Positions 33,895 through 44,575 of a stretch of 64,000 nt of DNA are shown one piece after another. The stretch is taken from the NCBI GenBank assembly GCA_006384855.1, contig VCJN01002031.1:18442-82441 (forward strand), given 5' to 3'. Under the pieces are notes generated by a model. The model was given only the letters and a program-made list of their open reading frames with translations. It made no database searches and had not been told where the DNA came from. Source of the stretch: Tetraselmis striata. Taxonomy: Eukaryota > Chlorophyta > Chlorodendrophyceae > Chlorodendrales > Chlorodendraceae. Position numbers and translations under genes: made by a program. The first letter of the stretch is position 1. The number at the start of each line of letters is the position of its first letter.

Positions 33895-36780
33895 GGGGGG
33901 GGGGGGGGGGGGCGGCGGAGCCTACAAAGACGAGGAAACGGAAAACGAAAGCGAGCTGGAAGATGGCAGGCGAGCCGGTGGTGGCTGTCCTAAGTACCTC
34001 TCCGGCTGGAAATGCAGGGCTCACGGCGGCGGGCGATGGGGCAACCCGTACCGAAACCAAGTCAGTGGTATCGGTAACTTAACCGGTTGAAGCCACCAGC
34101 AAACCGTACGGGTTGCACTATGACAGTTAATATTATTGATGGGAAACCCCATAAGCAGGTTAAAAACATTTCAAACTTGCAATCGAGTGTGGTTTTGGAG
34201 TTTTGCAGTTTTTGCGGTTTGTTTACGACTGCGCGCGTGGGTTGTCGGCAGGCGGGCCAACTAGACGAAGGCGGAAGAAGTCTTGGTTTGCAGGGGGTAT
34301 CGCGCCGAGAGAAGGTGCAGAAATGTCGATTGAGGCGCAGGCGTAGAGCAAATGCGGAAGGGGGGTTTCGGCGTCTGCGGATATCGGAGCGACATAAGGC
34401 CTTTCAGCTCCGGTTGCACAATAACATGTAATACCTTGTGCCAAATCATATATTCGCAGTCCACTGTATAGGCTTTTAGCTAGCCAACACCGACCCCACA
34501 CTGCCATGCTAGGGATCATGACGATTATTGGTGATCCATGTATATATGTAATGCGCGGCAGACATACATACAGCGGCGGGGAAAGCTTTCCCCCCACTAC
34601 ACGATATACCAGTAACATCATATATAATGCTGAGTGGCCGTAGCAGTGTATGTTGATGTTTCGCCATCATGCGCTCAAATGATAACCAGCCGGCACGGCG
34701 CTGTTTATTGCAGCCCATGCATGGTGCGTGTTGATTAATATACATGACTGTGTGTTGATGGCATATATAGCAGCAGGAGCACAACCTTGCTCCATGCATA
34801 TCGTTCACATTTTGCCTAATATAGCGCATCATGATATGACCATCCTTATTCACAATGATCATCATTCGTCGCTATGGTTGCAAGGGAGTGGCATGTATAC
34901 GATGCGTCGGCAACTCACCGACTACGAACATCTCAATCGACATTAGACGAACCTGTCAGGAAAAACACGCGCAACGGCTTGATTTCTTTGGGTTGCTCTG
35001 ATAGCAATATATAATCTAAACGGGGGCGTCCCGCCGCCAGGCGGCGGCCCACCATGAGTGGTGGATCCCGGGTGCGGGGGATCAGGCGGCACCACCCCCA
35101 CCTCTAGGGGACGGGCGCTGTTAACCCCTAAGACCCGTTCCCGGTTGGGTGCGGCCGGGGGCTGAGCGGGTTGGCCGCCGGGTGTGGGGGATCCTCGGAT
35201 AATGCGACGACCGGGGAGCCCTACGGGGTTTATTTTACGTAATACTCGCAGTCCCGGTAGCGCCTGCTGGCGCCGCCGGGCAGCAACCATGTACGATGGG
35301 CTGCAAAAAATAATTTATGTATGACCTCGGCCTTGCGTCGGCCTCTCCGAGATCCGCCTACGGGTGAGGAGGGGGGTGTGTACGACTCGGTCGGGGGCAG
35401 CCTACTACTCGCGGGGCTTTCGATACAAAATCGTGTGTCGTACTTCGATGCAATACATGCCCGGTACCGGGGGCGTTACAATACTATGCACAGCCGCCTT
35501 GCACGGTGGCGGCTGAAATAAATCAAACTCTGCACGGGGCCCAGGAAATAAGCCGCCCTCGGGCGGTGACCTCGATCAGAAGCGTGGGCAGATAGCTGCC
35601 GCGCGTCGGGCGATCCGGCACTGGGGCACATGTGATGCACAAGATCAACGAGCATACGGTCAGCGGTGTAGGGGGTGTTTTCCCCGCCTTCACCTCCGAA
35701 CTCCGAGGACACCGCTGGCCGTAGCTCAAGGCGGGCCAGCAGCTCAACGCTGGTCCGATCGCCGTCATTCCGTCGCGTTTCGCCGCCACTACTGTTCCGT
35801 CCGATTGCGACTCGATCCCTGCAAGTGATGTGCTCGACAACTTGGCAACTTGACAACTTGGCAAACGCCCCGGCAACGACAATGCCAATAAGTCCGCCCG
35901 CTACACTTCTATGTGCCGTGTTGGCGACAAGTAAGGCGGAATGGATCTCCTATAATTTCCCGGAGTGTGACACTTATATGTGTACCCCGAGCAAGAGGCG
36001 CAGCAAGGGCGTCGCGTGATGGAGCCGCCACCGCCACATGACCGCCCAGGAGCTCGCGGCGTACTAGGCCGCAGCCGGTCGACCCTCCCGTTCCCAAACC
36101 CGAAACCTCAAGACCTTCCTTCCCCGGTCGGTTTTCTGCTGTTGGTTGCTCCTCCGCAGTGCCCCGGCCGGACCCGGTGGTATGATGTGGGTGCAGCGGG
36201 CTGCAGCGTCGTAAGGAGTGGCGCGACTCTTAGTCGCGCGGCACATGTAGTATTCGTAGTATGTAAGAAATATCCATGAATGAAATATGCTCGTGTTTTA
36301 TATATATATGTCATACAACATATCCGGACGAGGCATTGGGTAATCTGCCGGTGCTAGGGTATCGGGCAGATTCCAACAAGCAACGCCGTATTTAGCTTAT
36401 TATGGTCATGTTGAGCATTATAGAAGCTTGAATTACACGGGGCTAAGTACGACGGGTGTTCTGCCCGACGTTGCAAATTCCGCCGTACGCGGCTAGTACG
36501 CTACAGCCGGCGTGGGCCTAAGTCCGTCCCTCACCCCCTATATGATGCCCCGCGACGCGGAGGTGTCTACTTTCTGCCTTTGCGCCAGCTTCCAGCTAGC
36601 GCCACCCACCCTTCCCAACCCTTTCTCACGAACTATGGGGCCTGAGCGGCGGGGCCCCTGTGCCAAACATTGTAAGAGTTCTGACACCTTCTTGGCAAAA
36701 CTGCTTTGAGGCCCCTGCTTTGCTAACCCCCCGATGTATCAAGCAGTAGTTCGCGGTTGAGTGTGCAGTAGGCATTTGTT
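32849..36780. other. Intergenic, repeat-rich; no host gene recognised
   Basis: A poly-G tract at 32870-32903 abuts the 5' end of the membrane gene, and two more runs lie at 33866-33912. The SINE at 33485-33656 is listed separately. A plus frame at 33838-34082 is dominated by poly-G-encoded Gly and basic residues and is not convincing. Minus frames at about 34943-35290 and 35476-35888 (with DRTSVELLARLEL) may be retroelement scraps. Confidence 0.4.
33485..33656 (-). mobile_element. SINE (family S) with 19-bp target-site duplication
   Basis: The 172-bp insert is flanked by identical 19-mers ACTCGTAACGTAGCTCATA at 33466-33484 and 33657-33675. On the minus strand it reads CGGCGTGTCCCGGGTTT, GGTTGATGCAT, CGGGGTTCGAATGAGGCAAT, GGTCTATGGGCTATGCCAGA and GGCCGATGTCCCGGGGCGAA, ending in an ACTTTACTTTACTTTT tail. 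The same body occurs at 59430-59680 and, truncated, at 60292-60364. A variable simple tail plus a long target duplication is diagnostic of LINE-mobilised SINEs. Confidence 0.88.
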
Positions 36781-36789
36781 TTTTCGTCC

Positions 36790-37060
36790 CCGGGAAAGGA
36801 CTGGCACCGGTGAAACCCTTGCAGCATCTCTACGACGGCCGTTTAGGCAGCAATCCAGTTACGGAAGCCCTGGGTGCGTGGGGGACGCTCCGTTATAGTC
36901 ATCAAGCAAATTACCGAAGCATTCTGCACGACTAATTGGAGGCCAGTGACGGAATTTCCAACACTGTTGGATCACCGTCTAAAACACTGCCATGAAAATA
37001 CCTGGCACTGGCCACGAAAGGTCCGCCCTAGCTACCCCGTTTGGGCGTCGGCCCATTCGA
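36790..37060 (+). mobile_element. LINE-type reverse transcriptase scrap, second copy
   Basis: Reads GGRSVIVIKQITEAFCTTN, then WRPVTEFPTLLDHRLKHC, the inverted relative of the fragment at 12238-12490. The two copies differ by scattered substitutions and indels, so they are independent old insertions. This one faces the larger minus-strand RT remnant that follows. Confidence 0.5.
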
Positions 37061-37179
37061 GTAATGCGAGTTGGGGCAAGCCCCAACCCCCGGAGCAAAG
37101 CATTTCGGGAGTGTGTTAGATGTGCAGCAAATAAGGCAATGTGAGGGAGGGCCCGACGCCATAGCTGGAACATTTTCTC

Positions 37180-38130
37180 ATTCCCATTCAAATCCAGGGC
37201 GCCGTGAAGGGGGGGGGGGGGGGGACCCGCCCAAGATAAAGGCACTTAAGTGCTTGGGGGTTGACGCAATAACCTGACTACTAATAAAATCCCTGAATTC
37301 CGGAACTAACAACCCAAAATTATGACGGTGATACCCCCACCGCAGGCACTCCACCAAGATATGTTCGATAGTCTCATATTCACCTCCGCCACATGCAGGG
37401 CAGTGTTCCAGGAACCGCTTAGGCATGGCATGAATCCGGGCCAATCGGCGGGCAGCGGGAAATACTCGGGTGCATAATTGTATCCTAATGTGCAGCCAGG
37501 CCACAACCCCCGCGGGGACACCCACGCCGTACTGTGGCAACGGGATTGACGCATAAGACGCCTAGACATATACACCCCATGTTTTATTGCGTGCTAACGA
37601 TGCCGACGATTTGTAACGCGCCCACACCGATGCCTTTACTAATTTAGCGGCATCGCGCGCGGCTAGCGACCTCCACTCAAGTGGAAGGTGCGCCCCCTCA
37701 GCTAGCCCTACGTTCGCCCTAGCTAGTCGATATAACCACCGCACAGTCCCCGACGTCCACGTTTTAGGGGCGCGCCCGACTTGGCTGATCTACTAAATGG
37801 GTTATACGTGTATTCAAGTCGGATGCTTTAAGGAACGCCCGAGCCCGTGCCGTGGGCGCAATATCCAATTCCCGCATCGTCGGTGCAGTGGCCCAATGAG
37901 GCACCGCAAGCACTGATTGAGTACGGTTTGTAATTTATTCGCGCCGCTAGTTCTATCTATGCCCCGTACTTCACACCCGTAAGTTAAAACCGGCAGTACA
38001 CAGGCTGTAAAGACAGACACACGCACATTAATAGGAATTATGTCCCGTCCACCGACTAATACCGAATCGAGCGCCTCATTGCCGCGGTTACCCTTCTTAA
38101 CCCGGTCGTCTACTATGTATTGCACACCTA
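37180..38130 (-). pseudogene. Non-LTR reverse transcriptase C-terminal remnant
   Basis: From 38125 downward the minus strand reads the RT thumb, PINVRVSVFTACVLPVLTYG followed by CEVRGI, then LQTVLNQCLRCLIGP. Next come LPLEWRSLAARDAAKLVKAS and LARNKTWGVYV. After a stop and frame change it ends with RLARIHAMPKRFLEHCPACG and YETIEHILVEC. That last CPxC…ETIEHxxxxC module is the zinc-binding tail typical of LINE RTs. Upstream palm and endonuclease domains are not seen, so the copy is truncated and broken. Confidence 0.8.
37211..37224. repeat. Poly-G run inside the LINE remnant
   Basis: A short G run interrupts the extreme 3' end of the minus-strand RT remnant and appears in its translation as a proline string. 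Confidence 0.7.
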
Positions 38131-38907
38131 AATCCGATTTAATTCATGCTGCAGTAGGCATGTGTCTGTGTAGTAGTATGCAGTAATAGTATGCAGTAGT
38201 AGCAGTACGGGTGCCGACCCGACTAAAATAAGAACGGAAAAAAAAGAACGCGCCATGTCGTTACTGGCATGATTAAAGACGAATATATCACGATATCATA
38301 ACGGGAATTAAGAAAATTAGCCCCCATTTTTTGAGAGCAAACCAAGGGGTCTTTTATAGTTTTGTGTAGTCAAGTCGGCACCCATAGTGCGGGAATGGTA
38401 TGCAGGTGCGGTTTTTACAGGTTGCCGGCAGGGCAGAGTGTTGGTGTTTAACACATGGACGACAGGGCACATATGTGCATACTCTTGTTATTTGTTACGC
38501 TTCAAATGTATACATGTGCTCTCGCTCGTAGCGTCACATCACGCACAGCATGTTGGCAGCACATGCGGCCTGTAGGTAGCAGCAACCACTCGTTGCAGAT
38601 TACATGACGCGGCAGCAGAACTGACTGACAGCCCATTCCCGGGCACGGCAAAAGGGCGCATGCATTGGCTACCACTGGTTCATCTGCCTGCAACGACCGC
38701 TCCCTCTTCTGCGCCTTGGGGCTTTGGCGATGACACTGCTCGGGCCTTCAGAGGGCTGCACGCTACGCACTTCAATCAGTGGACTTGTGCGGGTTCGTGC
38801 CCCCGGGCCGTAAGACAGCGGGCCTGTTTGAGGCCTGTTTAGCATCAAAGGCTAAGTAAGCAGGAGAAATTTCAAATTTCAAATCGCTCGCCCCCCCGCC
38901 GCTTTCC
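38131..38907. other. Intergenic spacer, nothing recognised
   Basis: This is the 3' flank of NOC1. It contains short TAGTAGTATGCAG repeats near 38170-38200 and family-A-like GTCGGCACCCATAG at about 38373. I see no gene or RNA here. Confidence 0.4.
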
Positions 38908-41900
38908 TCACTTCCTCTTCCGCTTGCCGCCCGGCGCCCCCTTGCCCTTGCCTTTCCCATTCCCCTTGACCGGCGGCGCCTGGGCGGCCTTCCTCGCCGC
39001 CGCCGGAGGCCCCCGCCGGGCCGGGCCCTTGGACTTGCCGGCGGCCCGCGGCTGCTCCGGGCGCGCCGGCCGCCGCTTCCTCCGCGCCGGGTCCGCGCCC
39101 GCCAGCGCCATCGCGACCTCATCGGCGCCGGTGAAGTCCTCGTCGATCTGCGTCATGAAGTCATCCGCCGAGGCAAACACCCCGCCGCCGTCCTCCCCGT
39201 CGTCCGCCGCCCCCAGCACCTCCTTCCGGGCCTTCTTGCGGCGCTTCCTCTCCGCTTTGCGGGGATCCTCCTCCGCCTCCGCCTCCTCCTCCTCCGCCGC
39301 CTCGTCCCCGTCCTCCGCCCCATCGTCGCTGTCCCCGCCCAGCAGGGCCTCCATGTCTAAGTCGTCATCGTCGTCATTCCTCCTCTCCCTCCAATCATCA
39401 CCATCTCCCCCTCAGACGAGTCGCTGCCTCCCTCCTCCTCCCCCTCCTCCTCCTCCAGCGCCTCGCCCTCGCTGTCGCTGGGGCTCGGCAGTGCCATCAC
39501 GTTGCCGTCAAACCCATCCTCCTCAATGCTGCCGTCGTCGCTGAAGGCGTCTGCGTCCTGGTTGCCCGCCTCCTCGTCGCTGTCCACCTCGCCGCGCCGC
39601 ATCGCCGCCATGAGGCCCGCGTACGGGTCGCTCCCGTCCAGGCCAGGCGCCTCCGCCACAACGCCCGCCTCCTCCGCCTCCAGGAACGCCTCCTCGGCGT
39701 CGCTGTCGCTGCCGTCGCCCTTCGCCTTCTTCTGCTTGGGGGCGGCCTTGCTCTTTGCGAGCGCAAAGTACTTGTGGAAGAAGGCGTCCGCCTGTCTCCG
39801 GCAGGCACACGCCACCACCGTGCAGTGGCGAAGGGGTTCAGGAGCAAAGCAAGGCACACGCCGCACCCAACCGGCCACGCCCCGGTGGGTGGTGATGATG
39901 ATGGTGATGATGATTTCTTCATCATCGAGCAGCCAAATACCCGGCGCTCTACTCTATCTATTGTTACATTTAGGAACAGACAGCTATTATGTGTGTCATC
40001 TTCTCCATTTAACAGCAGATACATTGGTACTTATAGGGGCACTTAATCAATATATCCACAGGTGCCTGAATCACACCACTGAATACATTGAGTGTACCTT
40101 TCAGTCCGTCTTCATCGCCGTCAATGTATATACGGAAACATTTAATTGGGTCAGATTGAAATATCTAATTATTTTGCCTCTGCGATTCGGAAGATTTGGG
40201 TTGCATTACCATATATTATTTCAAGACAACTATAAAGCTGTTCCACAATAAGGACTAGCGCGTAGATGGAAATTAATTTAAAACGGTGGTGCCTGGCTGT
40301 GTTTACATTTGCCGCCCTAGCGTTGCAATAAACCCTTAAATCGCTTGCAATAAACCTGGTTATTCAAGTTCTTGTACTGCCAGGGCGACTTAGTATACGC
40401 GCATGGCACACATCGTACTAATAATGCACGTGAACTGTAGGAATCGTCGACGTAATCTCATCGGCGTACACCAGCCCGCATTCCTGTGTTGCTATCTGTT
40501 AATTTCAAACAATGCACGTTGACTTTTCCTGAATAAATGGGTAATATACAATCAAACAATGTACTTAATCCTTTCCAAAATCAATTCGCAGTAGTACTAC
40601 TTCTTAAATGCGTCAGTCAGATTTCTTTGAAGAAACGCAAATCATCAAGACATTTCCCTTCTCATTATTATTTCCATATTTCTAAATGCCGCACTTCCAT
40701 CCTGGACTGGGGAGTCAGATAGACTGGATGGTGAGTTTCGCGGCAGTGGAGCTGTCATCATATGTTAGTTTTGTATATACCGGGAGAAAAAAATGTACGA
40801 GTACGGGCCAGCCTTACCGTATGATTATATTATTGTGTTAAATTTTTTATTATTCACGGGTGGCGAGTACGAAAATGCCGGTCGCTACCAGTTGCTGCCA
40901 CCGCAGATACTGGGTAGCGGGTATCAGTACCAGGTACCCATGCCGGTACGTTTTACGGGCTGCTCGTAGTATATATAGACACCACTTCAAGAAATCTTTA
41001 TATGGCTGCGGACAGAACTCATCGTCGATCAGCCTCCATCAGGTTTGATCAGCCTGACGGCAGCCTCGACCAGCCTCCATCAGGCAGAGCACCGTGACCG
41101 GACATTCAGTGCAACTGAGAAGGGCGACCGATTGATGACGTCGTTTGCTTGGCATCGGTAAAGGCGCGATGCCTCTTGGACCTGGTTGAGCAGTTCACTC
41201 ACCGGCACAACGTCGCCCTTGGCGAGCTCCGCAAAGGCGGCTGACGACACGGTGCCGGCGGACACCTTCCCGCCTGTGGCGGTGATGGGCTGCATGAGGG
41301 AGGTGCCCCGCATGTGGGCCTGCGTGACACAACAACACAAGTCAGTGGGGAAATGGACGCCCGCGCACTGCCGGAGTCATGACCGTTTCCCCGATTGTTA
41401 CAATAAATAGCATCATCATAATCAGGGCAGAGGGATCATTAATAGCAATATAACCTATTCATACCCAAGTCCATCATTCATACTCCTACGGACTACAGGA
41501 TACATGTATTATTATTGTATCATATTATGGTGTATAGCAGGTGGTGTTTCAATGGGCTTATACACTGTTCCATAAAGACGGGACTCGTCAGAAACTGATA
41601 GTAATCAAGCCCGTAAATAAAAGCGATGTACTGGGAAATGCGCGGCTATCGATTGCACGAAGTGCCGCCAGTGACTGCTGCGCAGCGTATCTTGCCCCAC
41701 TACCTTGGCTTTCTTCTGGATGAACTTGTCGAGGAAGGCCGTGAGCGCCATGTCTTGCAGCGGGTTGCCGGCGTACACAATGGGCGTCCCGCTGAGCAGC
41801 GTGCGCGCCATGGCCGCCACGCTCGGGTGGATGTGCCCCGCCAGCACGCTGAGCTCCCACCACGCGGAGCGCTCGGCGTGCGCGTACTCGGGCTCGCGCT

Positions 41901-42964
41901 TGCGCATGTCGTACGCCGCGCCCGCTCTCACCGGCGTCGGTGGAGCTTGGCCGGCGCGCGCTTCGCGCGCAGACGACCGATCGGCGTGATTGTCGGCGCC
42001 CTCGTCCGATCCGCTGTCGCTATCCTCCACTGCCTCGTCGTCGTCGGCCGCGTCGTCAGCAGACTGGCCCAGCCCGGCGAGGTCCATGCCCAGTTTATCG
42101 AGCGCCTTGCGTCGCTCCTCCTTCAGGGACCCCTTGGCCCCCGCGTCCGGCGTACCCTGGCGCACGCCTTCCTCCGCCCCCGCCGCCTCCCCGCCGCCCT
42201 CGTCGTCGTCCTCCGGGGCGTCGCGGAACGTCTCGAGCCCGTCCGTGCTGTCCTCCGGCTGCAGGATGGCCTCCCACAGGCTCGAGCGCACCTACCCAAG
42301 CAAAAACGACGCCCGCAACAGCACGCGTCAGTCTCGACACCGTACTTCCCGAGCACCTGCCCCCACCGCGATCCCCGCCTCCCTGATCTTACACCTCGAC
42401 ATGCCGGCAGCAGCAGCATTTCTTGGCAGGTTGCGGCCCCGTTATGGTGCTGGGCTGGGGCAGGTTAAACTCCGCAAAGTACCACTACCGGTACCTTGGG
42501 CCCACCGAGGGACGATTAAGCGAGGGTATGCCGAATATGTCTCAAAACCGCAATTCCGCTCCCCAAAAATGACATTTACTTCACGAAGTTATCGGAAATG
42601 GAGCTTCAACCATCGTCTCACACGTTCCGAGGCAAATAGCAGTCGCACCAAATGCAGCGGAGCCGGCGTCCTTGGTTTCAGGGTGTTGATGTTCAGCGCA
42701 GCGCAGCGCTTCGGCAAATCTGGTGCCCGCGGCGGTACCGCTAATACCTGATATTTGCTGGGGGGGGGGGGGGGGGGGGGGGGGGTCCCGCTGCACCTTG
42801 AGCACTTCGCTGAGGATGAGCAGCACACCGCACGTGAAGTTGGCCGGCTGCTCGGCCGCCACCTGCAGCATGCGCTTGGCAAAAGCGGCGATGCGCTTCA
42901 CGCTCACGTCCTGCTTCATCGCGCGCAGCACCAGCGACATCAGCATCGGCGCCTGCGGGGCGGC

Positions 42965-43019
<55 letters not shown>

Positions 43020-44544
43020 GCCCATAAACACAACAGGCGGCCGTGCAGGCCCTGCTTCTTCCCGCAGCCCGAGCAGCAGAGACCCGAGGTCCACCAGTAG
43101 CCGCGCAAGGGAAAGGGGGAGGGGCAGGGGAAGACGTCACGTGGAGCGCCATCGCAGCCCACTGATAATAGCGACTGGGCGGCAGTTGCCTGAAACTCAG
43201 CAGGAATCCAGATTGATTATTCAGCCGAATTCTGGTCATTGAACTCAGATGAATCGTGCATGCTGCACCTACACGCCCTCGATTCACGCGTGACAAACGC
43301 ACCCATCATGTCACATGCAGCCTTAACTCCACGAACCCCGTGTCATCTTACATCCACATGGTAATGGTCAAGCGAAGGCAATGCCGCCAAACCAAAAAAC
43401 GACTGAACAGCTCACTGAAGTCAGCTGAGTTCAAATTTATTTGAGTTTGAGTTGTTTGAGTTTGCATTTGCTGAATAAATGGGCCATACTCAAACTCAAA
43501 CAATGTCTATAGCGCTTTCGGAAATCAATTCGGGATACGGCTGGGATGTGTCCGTCAGTTTTCGTCCTTCCAAATCATCCAAACTTATTAATAATATATA
43601 ATAGCACATTCCATTGAGGATGTCCCGTTGGGCCGGAGAGAACGCAAGGGCCCAACCGGGCGGGGTGGTGTGTGTCACCTTGGTGCAGCGGGCGAGGCCG
43701 GGGTTGAGCAGCACGGCGTAGAGGGCGCGGTAGAAGCGGTCCGAGATGGAGTTGCGCGAGGCCATGAGCTGGAAGAGCAGCATGAGCGCCTGCACCGCGA
43801 TGTTGAGGCTGGCCGAGTGCACGATGCGGAAGAGGTCCGGCGCGTGGCGGTCCACCAGCCCCTCCACCTCCTCCGCCTCCACGTACGGAAACGCGCGCCG
43901 CACGCCCGCCAGCAGCCCGCCCAGCAGCCGCGCGTCCATCTCCAGAAACTTGGCCAGCCGGGCGCCGCTGCCGCGCGCGCCGGCCTCCGGCGGGGCGCCC
44001 CGGCCCGCGCCCGCCACCACGCCCACCGCGCCCGCCCCTCCCGCCGTGGCCGCCCCTCCCGCCGCCCCTCCCGCCGCGGCCGCCGCCTCGCCCGCCGCCG
44101 CGCCCCGCCTTGCCGCCCTTGCCGGCGCCGGGCCCCTCCTTCGCCACGCGTGCCTCCTCGCGCGCGGCCGCCTCCGCCTGCGCGCCCGCCGAGCCCGCCA
44201 GCAGCATGCGGAACAGCGTGAAGTAGATGTCCAGCAGCTGGCGCGCGAGCTCGGGGCCGCCGCCCGCCTTGGCGCCGTGCCCCAGCACGATCTGGTTCAG
44301 GAAGACAACGGCGTAGTAGCGCGCACGATCCTGCAGGCGAGGCGCCACCCAGGCAGCGGCAGCGGCAGCGGCTCACGGGTCAGACACAATCGGGGAGTGG
44401 GGGGAACAGTGAGCCGCTTGCGGGCACAGCGGCTCCCGGCTGTAAGCGCGGTGGCGCTTCATCGCAGAGGCTCTACAGCCATTGAGATTTGATTGTATTG
44501 TAATTTTAGAACATATTTTGTCGTATTTTGCAATTACTCGTATA

Positions 44545-44575
<31 letters not shown>

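Noticed and set aside
33838-34082. Plus-strand ORF starting MAKKALQRN
   Set aside because: Mostly Gly from two poly-G runs, then a short basic stretch; no domain, no splice partners.
44000-44110. Gly/Arg repeat frame as a separate RGG-box protein
   Set aside because: It lies inside NOC1 exon 4 between two conserved NOC1 blocks; it is a low-complexity insert, with a frame change, not a separate gene.
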